Positions 19,301 through 30,744 of a stretch of 64,000 bases of DNA are shown here, piece by piece (the first letter of the stretch is position 1; each line of letters opens with the position of its first letter). The notes beneath the pieces are model-generated. The model was not told where the DNA came from. It made no database searches and worked only from the letters and a program-made list of their open reading frames with translations. The stretch is taken from assembly GCA_012656075.1 (NCBI GenBank), contig JAAKBF010000063.1, positions 62,001-126,000 of the forward strand, written 5' to 3'. The DNA is from Phytophthora hibernalis. Lineage: Eukaryota; Oomycota; Peronosporomycetes; Peronosporales; Peronosporaceae. The position numbers and the translations under genes were made by a program.

Positions 19301-22030
19301 CGCCACGTCAGCAGCTGACGCCATGCCTGACACGGACCATCAGGCTTCGACCATGCGGACAAGGAGCACAGCGGCTCCATCAGCGCCTGGCGCCACGTCA
19401 GCAGCTAACGCCATGCCTGACACGGACCATCGTGCTTCGACCATGCGGACAAGGAGCACAGCGGCTCCATCAGCGCCTGGCGCCACGTCAGCAGCTAACG
19501 CCATGCCTGGCACGGACCATCAGGCTTCGACCATGCGGACAAGGAGCACAGCGGCTCCATCAGCGCCTGGCGCCACGTCAGCAGCTAACGCCATGCCTGA
19601 CACGGACCATCAGGCTTCGACCATGCGGACAAGGAGCACAGCGGCTCCATCAGCGCCTGGCGCCATGTCAGCAGCTAACGCCATGCCTGACACGGACCAT
19701 CAGGCTTCGACCATGCGGACAAGGAGCACAGCGGCTCCATCAGCGCCTGGCGCCACGTCAGCAGCTAACGCCATGCCTGGCACGGGCCATCAGGCTTCGA
19801 CCATGCGGACAAGGAGCACAGCGGCTCCATCAGCGCCTGGCGCCACGTCAGCAGCTGACGCCATGCCTGGCACGGACCATCAGGCTTCGACCATGCGGAC
19901 AAGGAGCACAGCGGCTCCATCAGCGGCCGGCGCCACGTCAGCAGCTGACGCCATGCCTGACACGGACCATCGTGCTTCGACCATGCGGACAAGGAGCACA
20001 GCGGCTCCATCAGCGCCTGGCGCCACGTCAGCAGCTAACGCCATGCCTGACACGGACCATCAGGCCTCGACCATGCGGACAAGGAGCACAGCGGCTCCAT
20101 CAGCGCCTGGCGCCACGTCAGCAGCTAACGCCATGCCTGGCACGGGCCATCAGGCTTCGACCATGCGGACAAGGAGCACAGCGGCTCCATCAGCGGCCGG
20201 CGCCACGTCAGCAGCTGACGCCATGCCTGACACGGACCATCAGGCTTCGACCATGCGGACAAGGAGCACAGCGGCTCCATCAGCGCCTGGCGCCACGTCA
20301 GCAGCTAACGCCATGCCTGACACGGACCATCAGGCCTCGACCATGCGGACAAGGAGCACAGCGGCTCCATCAGCGCCTGGCGCCACGTCAGCAGCTAACG
20401 CCATGCCTGGCACGGGCCATCAGGCCTCGACCATGCGGACAAGGAGCACAGCGGCTCCATCAGCGCCTGGCGCCACGTCAGCAGCTAACGCCATGCCTGA
20501 CACGGACCATCAGGCCTCGACCATGCGGACAAGGAGCACAGCGGCTCCATCAGCGCCTGGCGCGATGTCAGCAGCTGACGCCATGCCTGGCACGGGCCAT
20601 CAGGCTTCGACCATGCGGACAAGGAGCACAGCGGCTCCATCAGCGGCCGGCGCCACGTCAGCAGCTAACGCCATGCCTGACACGGACCATCCGGCTTCGA
20701 CCATGCGGACAAGGAGCACAGCGGCTCCATCCGCGCCTGGCGCCATGTCAGCAGCTAACGCCATGCCTGACACGGACCATCAGGCCTCGACCATGCGGAC
20801 AAGGAGCACAGCGGCTCCATCAGCGCCTGGCGCGATGTCAGCAGCTGACGCCATGCCTGGCACGGGCCATCAGGCTTCGACCATGCGGACAAGGAGCACA
20901 GCGGCTCCATCAGCGGCCGGCGCCACGTCAGCAGCTAACGCCATGCCTGACACGGACCATCCGGCTTCGACCATGCGGACAAGGAGCACAGCGGCTCCAT
21001 CCGCGCCTGGCGCCATGTCAGCAGCTAACGCCATGCCTGACACGGACCATCAGGCTTCGACCATGCGGACAAGGAGCACAGCGGCTCCATCAGCGCCTGG
21101 CGCCATGTCAGCAGCTGACGCCATGCCTGGCACGGGCCATCAGGCTTCGACTATGTCGTCAAGGAGCACAGCGCTCCATCAGCGCCTGGCGCCATGTCAG
21201 CAGCTGACGCCATGCCTGGCACGGGCCATCAGGCTTCGACTATGTCGTCAAGGAGCACAGCGCTCCATCAGCGCCTGGCGCCACGTCAGCAGCTAACGCC
21301 ATGCCTGGCACGGGCCATCAGGCTTCGACCATGCGGACAAGGAGCACAGCGGCTCCATCAGCGGCCGGCGCCACGTCAGCAGCTGACGCCATGCCTGACA
21401 CGGACCATCAGGCTTCGACCATGCGGACAAGGAGCACAGCGGCTCCATCAGCGCCTGGCGCCACGTCAGCAGCTAACGCCATGCCTGACACGGACCATCA
21501 GGCTTCGACCATGCGGACAAGGAGCACAGCGGCTCCATCAGCGCCTGGCGCCATGTCAGCAGCTGACGCCATGCCTGACACGGACCATCAGGCTTCGACC
21601 ATGCGGACAAGGAGCACAGCGGCTCCATCAGCGCCTGGCGCCACGTCAGCAGCTAACGCCATGCCTGACACGGACCATCAGGCTTCGACCATGCGGACAA
21701 GGAGCACAGCGGCTCCATCAGCGCCTGGCGCCACGTCAGCAGCTAACGCCATGCCTGACACGGACCATCCGGCTTCGACCATGCGGACAAGGAGCACAGC
21801 GGCTCCATCCGCGCCTGGCGCCATGTCAGCAGCTAACGCCATGCCTGACACGGACCATCAGGCTTCGACCATGCGGACAAGGAGCACAGCGGCTCCATCA
21901 GCGCCTGGCGCCACGTCAGCAGCTGACGCCATGCCTGGCACGGGCCATGAGGCTTCGACCATGTCGTCAAGGTGCACAGCGGCTCCATCGGCGCCTGGCG
22001 CCACGTCAGCAGCTGACGCCGGGGCTGGCA
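10330..22030 (+). repeat. 90-bp coding minisatellite, about 130 tandem units
   Basis: Head-to-tail units of 90 bp, each starting ATGCCTGACACGGACCATCA in the usual phase, fill about 11.7 kb. The first unit (about 10331-10380) and the last are degenerate. Variation is limited to a few sites: GACACGGAC/GGCACGGGC, CAGCTAACG/CAGCTGACG, GCGCCTGG/GCGGCCGG, GGACAAGGAG/TCGTCAAGGTG, CAGGCT/CAGGCC/CCGGCT/CGTGCT. Two frames are open through long stretches: one gives a Ser/Thr/Ala/Pro-rich 30-residue repeat starting MPDTDHQASTMRTRSTAAPS, the other an Arg/Gln/Leu-rich one starting RLRPCGQGAQRLHQRLAPR. The third frame is closed in each unit by TAA or TGA. Units of 89 bp (for example AGCGCTCC for AGCGGCTCC) swap the two frames. 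Each open frame reaches 1467 codons. Confidence 0.95.
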
Positions 22031-22147
22031 ATATCATCTCGGCGCACTTCGCTCCAGGGTTGCCGAGCCTGCCGACCTTTCAACCCGTCGTTCGGCCGAA
22101 GTCGGCACCGAGCGTGACTACATCGGCCCGTCGTAGCCACTCCGAAT

Positions 22148-24095
22148 TTGACACCACAGTCACAAGGACACCTGTCATTGCCGGGCTGTCCCTGCGGACG
22201 TTTCCGTCGTCTCCAGGAGACAGCCGCCCGACTTTACGTGCCGTTTTCGCTGGATACTGCCTTTCTCGCGGCATGCCCAGGACCGCTCCGGATCCCATTC
22301 ATCGACGCCAAGATTCTTGACGCCTTTGTTGCCGATCCTCAGTTGGACATCGCCGGCACGCTCGAGCTTTTCCGAGGTCAGACCTCTCTTGATTCGCGCC
22401 CCAACAAGGCTCTCCGACCGTGGCTGTACCGGGTCCATTTACCGACCTATCCAGATCTCCCGCTCCTATGTGCCATTGCGGAGCACGGTATTGTTCCGCC
22501 GTGGGTCAACCCAGACCAGCGTCTCGGTGTTCGACCGCTTGCGGACAACTACATGGGTGTCATCAATGGTGCTTCGATCGTCACGGACGAACTCCTCACG
22601 GACTACTACAAAGAGCGCTGTCTAATTGCGTCGCTGGCCGTGCTTGTGGCTGACCCGGGTTTCCACTCGAGTGCGTTTGCCCTGGTACCGAAGAAGGACA
22701 AGACTATCCATGTCGACGGCCGTATCATCCATGACCTGTCGGCTCCAACTGGAGTCTCCGTCAACGATCTGACGGACTCATCGGCGTCATCGGATGCCAC
22801 ATGGGATCCGTTCATATCGATCGCCTTGCGCATTTGCGACCTGCGTCGCCGGTACCCAGGTTGCGCCATCTACGCCATGGTCGCGGACGTTGCCGATGCC
22901 TTCCACCATGTCCCAGTACATGCTCGCCACACATCGGCTTTTGGGGGAAACTACCTCGATCCTCCCATGGCATTATCTCCAGCATGGCCGTGTTCGGTTG
23001 ACATCATCGCCGGGTTTCTTCGCCGTATTCGGAAAAGCCGTTCGACACTATCATCGCAACGGCGCATCCAGGGTCACAGGCTTCATTAAACCATTCTGGA
23101 TATTCCAGTGGGTCGACGACATCGTCCTCATTGAAGTCGATAACGACGATCGCCTGCAGAAGGCCGAGCAACGTCTCAGAGACGGCGTCAAACTCGTATT
23201 CGGTTCGGACGGCTGATACGAAAGGCAAGTTCACGACCTGGTCGCGCATATGTCACGCAGTGAGAATCGACTGAAACATCCCAGCCAAGTTCATCACAGT
23301 CCCACAGAGGAAGGTGGACAAGACGCACAGAGCACTGACAGACGTCCTGGGCAAGCCGTTCGTCTCGACGAAGCAGCTGGACAGTCTGGTGGGGTCTTGC
23401 GACACGTGATCACATTCATCCCGATCACCAAACCGTTCATAGAACGCTTGATAGCTGTGCAAACCTGATGCCACAGAAGTCGAAGGACGGGAGTCGCGGC
23501 GTCAACATTCCTTCAGAAGGATTTGGTCTGGTGGAAAGACATGGTCTTCCAGAACGAGTTCGCCGGTATACCAATGAGACTACTCGACCGCAACCGCGTG
23601 ATGGACGACATTTGGCTAGTACAGACTGACCAACAAGGGATCGGCGTCTCCAGCATGGCTCTTAGAGAGCGTGTCCTAGTTGCTCAGAGCAACCCAACCG
23701 AGCTGGACAACACAGTCGCCGCTACACTCTCAAGAGTGACCACGGTGTGGGGACCCCAACTGGAGATCGACAACGCCTGGCGTCACGTCTCTATTCACAG
23801 CGACCGTCGCTGGATCACCAGGATAATCGACAAGATGAACTGTCGGACCACCGAAGGACAGGAATCACTGCGCCAATGTGCATTGAGCCAGGCTCAGTAT
23901 CGACAACACTTCTCGACCCACACGTTCGGCAGGAACATGGAGCAGACACCCAACTGTGACGTCCACATCAACACTAACTCTGGCACAGATGGAGCGCGAA
24001 GACAGCGGATCGAGGAGAAGACTGCGAGCGTCAGTCACCGAGGGCACACTCGGACGGTACAGCAGAAACTTCAAATTCTGGGAGTCGTTCTGTAA
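22148..24095 (+). pseudogene. Reverse transcriptase / RNase H region of the DIRS-like element (frameshifted)
   Basis: RT blocks are spread over three frames: SSAFALVPKKDKTIHVDGRI and IHDLSAP (about 22665-22750), AIYAMVADVADAFHHVPVH (22868-22925) with the first catalytic Asp, and FQWVDDIVLIEVDNDDRLQK (about 23100-23160), the Y/WVDD box. Downstream, GKPFVSTKQLDSLVGS and HVITFIPITKPF (23350-23445) are typical of DIRS-type RTs, followed by a segment to 24095 in the place of RNase H, where I could not find a clean catalytic set. Frameshifts occur near 22990 and 23215 and between 23400 and 23530. The frame of the first RT block is the same as the Arg-rich frame of the minisatellite, but a stop at 22115 separates them. 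Confidence 0.7.
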
Positions 24096-25099
24096 CGACT
24101 TCGGATTCCCGTGTGGATTGACGAATTGTCCAGGGCACAACAAGCAAGGATGGTCGGACTATTCGCCGGGCTATGTGCCTCAGAGGGTCACAACCGAGCT
24201 AAGGCTGGTAACAAGTTCCAGACCTTCGACGGAAAGATGGCAGCGGTGGCATTCGCACACAAGGCGATTCGGAACGCCAAGCTTGATTACTATGATCCGG
24301 AATTTGAGCTCATCGCTCAAGGATATAAGCGCACGAACAGTAGCGTGGACCGGAAGCAGCCATTTACTACACCGATGCTGCGCATAATGCGAGAACTGCT
24401 AGGGACGATGGATCAACAAGCGGAGCTTCTTTGGGGATCAGTCATCCTCGGGTTCTTCTTCCTCGATCGATGCTCAGAACTGTGGGGTCCAGCGACCGTC
24501 GATAAGTCTACCGGGGGAACAGAGCACACTGCGTCAAGGCACACAACATGATTGTCCGAGACAGTCATGTGGTGCAAGTGAGCCCAGCGGCTACGAACGC
24601 TCACTCTGTGGAGATCGTGTACGAGTCCCACAAGGGAGATCGCATTGGACAGGGTGTCACCAACAGGCACTACAAGTCGAATGACCCTTTTCTGTGTCCA
24701 GTAACAGCCGCTCAGGACCGCCTGCGGGTGCGTGCAATGTGGCGAGCGGAGAAGGTTCCCCTGGGACCATATCTGACGTCCATCTTGCGTCGAGACACGA
24801 TCAAGAAGAGCAAGGTTGCCAGCATCATCAAGGCAGCAGCAACAAGCATGGGACTGTCCCCGAAAGACTTTTCTTCTCACTCGCTTCGAATTGGAAGAGC
24901 GTGCGCATTGCTGGCAGCCGGCAAAAGCGACCTAGTCATTCGACTGATGGGCAGGTGGTCGAGCTGGTGCTTCACAGTGTACACCAGACTACGACCAGGC
25001 ATGATTCGAGATGCGGCAAGCAGCATGGTCAAGGCCTCTACCTGTGAATGCCATGAGCCAGGTTTCATGACACTCGAGGGGGAAGTCCAGCGAGCCTAA
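23956..25099 (+). pseudogene. Tyrosine recombinase of the DIRS-like element (frameshifted)
   Basis: Three overlapping frames (23956-24387, 24111-24551, 24548-25099) together form one recombinase. The N-terminal core-binding part includes GTLGRYSRNFKFWESFC. The catalytic part has GFFFLDRCSELWG (first Arg), FSSHSLRIGRACALLAAG (H-x-x-R), MGRWSSWCF (Trp in the second His position) and VYTRLRPGM with the nucleophile Tyr. The breaks near 24120 and 24540 are single-base type. It ends with a small Cys/His-containing tail (CECHEPGFM). It would act on circular or linear cDNA for integration, as known for DIRS elements. Confidence 0.75.
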
Positions 25100-25565
25100 C
25101 TCTCCGAGCTAATCAAGTCTACTTGCCCCATTCACAGTGATGAACCGAAGGAGGAAAGTACGTTGCATCATGTCATCACACCGCGGCTAGGCCGGGAGTC
25201 TTGTTGCCTACAGTAAAGTTTCGATTAGGTACGACGCATTTCGTTTTGTCGGATTAAAACAGTAACCCTAATCACAAACGCATTTGGGAGGCCCTTATGA
25301 CAAGAAAATGCCGATAGTGTAAAGCTGGACAATTCTCTAGAAATTATTTCAGAGTTTAGACGCGATCCACTGCTCCAATTTATCGATTACGGCAAATCCT
25401 GACTAACTTGATTTCTGAGCCCACTTCCTATTATTATGTAGGGCTGTCAACGTTGGAGAAAGTACCTAAAACCTTAGAAAAGTTATTTCCGAGTAAGTAG
25501 AATTATTCTGGCTCCAGATAACTTTTATGTTAGTTTTAGTATTCCCATGCTTTCGCTCAGATTTG

Positions 25566-25710
25566 CAAGACTACAGGCTCATAGTACGTCTGAGCCTCGA
25601 GCTATCTGAACCAAGACTGCAGGCTAATTGTACTTCTGAACCGCGAGCTATCTTCGTGAACCAAGCCTAGGCTTGTTGTACTCCTAAGCCGCGAGCTATC
25701 TTTGTGAACC
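25566..25710. repeat. Three tandem units of about 48 bp
   Basis: Units beginning CAAGACTACAGGCTCATAG, CAAGACTGCAGGCTAATTG and CAAGCCTAGGCTTGTTG, each ending with GCGAGCTATCT(TC)GTGAAC or similar, follow one another with 80-90 percent identity. Non-coding. Confidence 0.7.
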
Positions 25711-26321
25711 AAGAAATGAAGATGTATCATTGCAGTAAAGTATGGCGTTCTTCGCGTGGCCTACTTCCTATGACCTTGAGTTTCTTTTTCTCACGGGCGG
25801 TATCGGACAGGAAGACGATGTCACGCACCAGCTCTGGTGCTAGAGAACACCGCCTTGCCATAACAGTGTTGTCGTCTGTACAGAACGCTCTCTCGGACGG
25901 TGCTGGTGTTGCGAGCCATTCTTATTTGCACGGGCACCGTGTATACTGTAATAGCTCAAATTTCTTGTTGAGCAGTTTGAGTAGGATGGCTTGAATGTGT
26001 CGCATGCTTGGAGTTCTTGGGAACGGACTCGCTCCATATGCGCACACGCTTCACTCTTCCCAGCTTAAGCTTAACAGAAAACCTCTTCGTCGCACTGGAG
26101 ACACAGGCAAAAGCGGTGTGTTTTGTGCGCACCGTATTCTGGTACATCGCGCTGCTTGTATGTGGTGTAGGGAAATCCAGATTTTGGGTAACCCTACATT
26201 AGGGATGCCTAAGCTAGACCAGTGGGTACATTGCACTCAAGAGGATCAAGTGGATACACCGCCAAGTGGATACATCGCACTCAACAGGGAACGGACTTAA
26301 TCGGGAATCGCACTTAGCTGG

Positions 26322-26416
26322 ACTCAGCGAAGGACGGACTCAGCGATGGACGGACTCGGCGATGATCGACTCGGCGAAAGGTCGACTCGGCGAAAGTTGG
26401 ACTCGGCGACAGTCGA
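26322..26416. repeat. 16-bp degenerate tandem repeat, about six units
   Basis: Units such as GACTCAGCGAAGGACG, GACTCAGCGATGGACG, GACTCGGCGATGATC and GACTCGGCGAAAGGTC run for about 95 bp. No coding sense. Confidence 0.65.
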
Positions 26417-27468
26417 TTTCGTGAGAATATTCCTGAGGGGATAAATCAGGATCTGAGCGAAGAGTTGCCGTGAGGTAAGAAACAGCTCGACACCAAGGGA
26501 CGGAGCTGAGCGAAGAGTCGCAGGGAGATCTGTAACGACTCCATTTCATTAGATATCTTTATAGGACCGATAGAAGAACATAGGGAAGAGCCCGAAGGGG
26601 CTCTCCGAAGACATAGAGATAACAATCAGAGCAGAATCTTCTAAGTCCAAGAACAGCGTACATTTTTACGGTAAGTCCCTACGTGGGCTGGATTATGTCT
26701 TCCGTCGTCCCCGAGAGGCATAGCTTGTAGGGGAGCCGTCTGGTAGCGCCAAAAGATCAAGGTCGGCCCGGGGTGGGCACTTCTAGCTACCAAGCGAAGA
26801 CAAGTCCCGTCGATTCAACGATCCGGTGGGTCTGCACAACACAGGACACCGTAACCTCCTAGCTGGGCGTATTCTGCGCCTGGTGACCTGTAAACGCGCT
26901 CACGCGCTGCCGTCCATCCTTTGGTGGAGGGAACAGGGTTTTGCACGGAGACTACCCCGCTCAGGCGAGTCTCTGGAGAGTTTGGAGATTGGTACCCGTT
27001 TGAACAACACTCAACTGAACCCCGGCTGGGGCGAACCGCAAAGGGAACCGACAGGAACCCTCCGCAAGCCCAACATCGCCGACCTGACTCGGCGAATTGT
27101 TGTGCTGTTGCGTGGAAGCCGAACTAACGACGTTTTCTGTGAATCACAACACCACATGTACTTCACGACCAACTGCATTACCTGCCAATACTGAGACTTG
27201 TGTGCTCCGACCGTCTTGTAGACGACGCTCGGTCCTAGTGTTGGATAACAACGCGTTCGGAACCCGTTACTATTGGTCTGGACCACTCCGAATCGTGCGG
27301 AATGCGTTCCAATACTTTGGAAGTCTTGTGGATTGGGACGCTTTGCTTTTACCATGGATACTTGCTGCAAGAAAGATTACCGACTTGGAAGTATATTCAC
27401 TTAAATCACTAATGCTGTTAGTGCAGATTCTTCCTCCGCCTGCGAGAGCCGGACACGAACCAAATAAA

Positions 27469-28260
27469 TCATAGAGCCATCAAGTCCTCGTGGTGGATGG
27501 TCTCGATATCCTCATCCTCCGCCTCAGGATAAGTTTGCACCCTCGCCATGTCAATTGTATCCTTCCGCAACAGACCACCGTTAATGTAGCTATAGATGAG
27601 CTGAAATGGTGAGGCGATTCCGCCTTTTGTGATAATATAGTGCAAAATACTCCACGCGCGTTCACTGGCCGCAGACGAAGTCGGGATCGAAAACATATTA
27701 CTTGCTAGCTGAAACTGTTTCCGGTAAGGCTCATTGTCATCAGTGACTATGCTCCAAAATCACGTGGATGAACGTTCGCGTACGTTGCTCTCGTGTCCGT
27801 GCCCCACCGTTTTTTCAAACTCGCGAAGCCAAATAGAAGGTTGTAGCACTCCTGATAGTCAAGACCAATTCGCTCCAACATTTTGGTCCGCTGAGCAAAC
27901 TTACACGCTTGGTCAATACTGTCAGCTTCGTCAGTGTTGATGAATTTAGTTGAATCCGTTCTCGGGTCTAGAATAAACCCTGGAGCTGCAGCTGCAGCTA
28001 TCGAAGCAGCTGCTTCCTGGGGAATTGTCGCTTGTCCAGCCGTATTGCTTCGCTGAGCACGCTGGGACCCAGTACTGTCAGTTTGAACGTTGTACGTACT
28101 CGATTCGCAGGAAATGCTTTTCGGCCGCTGATATCTCTTGACATGTAAGGGCGTGCTTGATCACGTTTTGGCTTGGCTTCCCACGTCCAACATGTTTGAC
28201 ACAAGCCAGGCAGTAGCACGACGGATGCGGGCTCTTGTCTTGCGCGTCTAGCGCCTTGAA
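27469..28260 (-). pseudogene. hAT-type transposase remnant
   Basis: On the minus strand the C-terminal hAT dimerisation motif is clear: MFSIPTSSAASERAWSILHY near 27640-27696, followed by an acidic tail to 27469. About 500 bp upstream (28100-28220) lies a cysteine-containing piece (CYCLACVKHVGRGKPKRDQ) that could be the BED-type zinc finger of the same element. The part between is full of stops. A decayed copy without recognisable terminal repeats. Confidence 0.55.
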
Positions 28261-28272
28261 AAAGCGCCAGTT

Positions 28273-28751
28273 TTACCCCAGGCTTGTTTCATGAAGGTGG
28301 CCTAGTGCTTTCCGTGGTCGGCGGAGCTTCATCACGTCGGTGAAGGCCACTACCATCTCCGGGCCTCCGTCCAATTCCGCCACCTTCGCCAATTTCTTGC
28401 AAAAGTTGGTGACGTCACCAAGGTGCTGCGCGAGGGTGCTTGAAATTCCATCAGGACTCTCCGAAAGACGTCGACGGGCCCGAGATTGCTGCCCTGACGA
28501 CCACAAGGTTCATCGCGTGGCCCGATGTGCTGAGTGAGACGACCTTCTTGCCCGAAATAGCTGAGCAATAGTGTAAGCCGTCGATGTAGTCGAGCTTGGA
28601 CGCAAGTTTCTTGGAGCCGGGCATGGAGATCTTGAACATGGAAGTTGTCGCTGCCGGAACAGGCGACCTGGACGTGGTGGCCGGCTAGTTGGTGCCGCCA
28701 CTGCTGGTGGAGGTGGCGTGGCGACTCTGAACGCTGGCGAAGATGGCATCT
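28273..28751 (-). pseudogene. Unidentified coding remnant, frame-broken
   Basis: Two minus-strand frames appear to be parts of one protein: SKKLASKLDYIDGLHYCSAI through FGES (28451-28639) and SPDGISSTLAQHLGDVTNFC through GHLHETS (28273-28480). A Pro/Ala-rich start MPSSPAFRVATPPPPAVAAP is at 28751. The codon texture looks coding (balanced, few rare residues), but I do not recognise the family. A one-base shift separates the two blocks near 28465. Confidence 0.35.
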
Positions 28752-30744
28752 TCGAGCAGATACCGCGCAAGCACTCTGCTTTCTTGTGGCGTGTTCGTTT
28801 GAATCGGGTGCGGAACAAATCTTTAATGTCGTACTTAGTGGAATGGGAACGATTCGAAACGTTCCCGATCATCCGGAATGGTCGGAAGGCTAAAATAGTC
28901 CGGACTGGTCCGGTTCTTATCCAACACTACCCGGTCTTTCGGGGTCGAGCAGTTTGCGATTGAATTGCAAAACCTTATAAGTATTCAGCTCAAATAAATT
29001 CTGGGAGGTAGTGTTGGCTGAGTTATAACGTGAAAACAATTACATGTACTTTGTCCTGTGAAAAGACCAGATTACATGTATTAATATGTAAACGGTTACC
29101 CTGCTTCTCCACCACGTGTCGCGAGTCGATCCGGATCGGGACGGTCTAGCCGTGCCGTGTGGAAGCGAGGAGCAGTTAGAGAGTTTTGACAGGAGGCACA
29201 ACAACAACCGTAATGAAAATATACAGCTTTGTTATGCGTTGATCCGGGTAAATTCACGACTGAGCCTTCTCACTTACCACAGCACGCCGTTCAATCCAGT
29301 CCTTGGGTTACTTCGAACCTTCAGTGCCCGCCAGAGCATCTCACACGCCGTGACGACTGCTCTCGTGACGCCCCACCTCCCTCTTCAGACCTATCTTGAT
29401 CATCCTTGGCTCGCGCCGTCCTTGGCCTCAAGGCGGGTGACTCCCGTCCTGCCGTCACGCTGCTGCGCAGTCCCACCGACGCCGCCAGATCAAGAGTGGG
29501 CCCACCAAGCTCAGCAGTCGTGCTAGCCAACGTCCGCGTCCCACGACTGGACTATTTACCAATCAAAATGCACACGGAGCGGATCCACTTCATCGTGAAT
29601 CCGCGACCGGGCTTGATGACTGCCCAGTCTCTCCGCCTCTTCAAGTTGAGTCAGCATCGACCCATTCACACGGCAGTTGGAGCCGTGGCCGAGGCGGTGT
29701 CCACCATTTTCACTCGTGACAGTGCTGTCGCAGGTTAAATCAATCCATATGGCGACTGTAAAATGATAAAATAAAAAAGGTATAAGCCGGCTTTAATCTT
29801 ATACGAAGTTCAAGAATGCCACGATGTGTGTATTGAGATGAATGGCTATGCATTGATTCCAGCGGGTTCTGACCCATACCCGCCTAAACCCGGAGTTGGG
29901 TGGGTTGCGTTATGTCGCCTCAAATCCGATACAAGCAATTTCAGGCTATCGTACCGGATATTCCGACTGAGGGACAGCAATGAATGTTGACGTTGACGAC
30001 ATCGGATTCGATAGCGATCCCAGCGAGGTGGAAACTCTAAGCGTTCGAATCGGGTACGCACGCACTTCATGCCTATAATATTAGATTTATTTTAGGATCA
30101 ATTCCTCAGGAAGACCTACACTCGCCCTGGAGGAGGGTGTATACGTGCTCAGCGGCACCGCTATCATCACACCGCAACGATAATCTCTCGCCGAGTCGCA
30201 GACGGGAGCTCGCCGAGACATATATCGCTTCTTCCGGGACTTGGCCTTGAAGTACCCAACTTTAGAAGGGCGGGCGACGTGCGACCTGCCCTCGGCTTTG
30301 GAGTACGACTGGACTCCGCTCTTGGCCGGCACCAACGTCATTGCTACTCGTCCCTCAGTCGCAGTATTGCGACGTACGGCGCGATTTTGATCCGGGCCTA
30401 TTCGTCTGGGCCGGGTCTCCTCGGTGAACACCGTTCACTGAACACCGGGTTTCGGCCCGAATGCACTGGCTACCACCAAAACCAGTGTCTGTACGTGTGT
30501 CGGTTGAAACGTGAGAGCGACCAACACTCCACAGCGTTCCGTAAACGTTTTTGACACAAGGTTTCGGATATAAACACCTTTTGACTTTTCCCCAAGTTGG
30601 AACACCTTGTTCTGAAATCTGCCTCCTGGAACACGAATGAGCAAAAACTGTACAATTCATTTTCAAGTTTTAGCCAATCATAGCTTGTAAATATTTCAAG
30701 TCCCCACATACATGTATCAAAATTTAATTTTGAACCAGGGCCTA
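28752..30744. other. No supported gene; weak ORFs only
   Basis: ORFs at 29116-29526 (+) and 29568-29738 (+, MHTERIHFIVNPRPGLMTAQ) have no recognisable domains. The second might belong to a small nucleic-acid-binding protein but I cannot support it. Short near-palindromic words (CGGTTCTGACCC-like, near 29860) suggest decayed LTR sequence. Confidence 0.3.

Larger units (their letters stand above)
7067..25303 (+). mobile_element. DIRS-like tyrosine-recombinase retroelement with an internal 11.7-kb minisatellite
   Basis: In order on the plus strand: a Gag-like protein, a huge coding tandem array, a reverse transcriptase with WVDD active site, a probable RNase H segment, and a tyrosine recombinase. 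RT plus tyrosine recombinase without an integrase core is the hallmark of DIRS/Ngaro-type elements. The ends are set from TTGTCATAAGGG, present three times at the left and inverted once at the right; they are tentative. Several frameshifts split the RT and recombinase frames, so this copy is probably not autonomous, unless they are sequencing errors. Such elements integrate by recombination rather than by cut-and-join integrase; that is family knowledge, not visible here. Confidence 0.75.
25100..27468. other. Gene-poor region of decayed repeats
   Basis: Beyond the retroelement there is no recognisable gene. The region holds the two short tandem arrays listed separately, an inverted TTGTCATAAGGG at 25292-25303, and scattered ORFs up to 122 codons with no family features. 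Confidence 0.4.

Noticed and set aside
10330..22030. CRISPR array
   Set aside because: Units are contiguous 90-bp near-identical repeats without unique spacers, in a eukaryotic retroelement; it is a minisatellite.
29568..29738. Alba-like nucleic-acid-binding protein
   Set aside because: Only a weak resemblance over about 15 residues (HRPIHTAVGAVAEAV); insufficient to name it.
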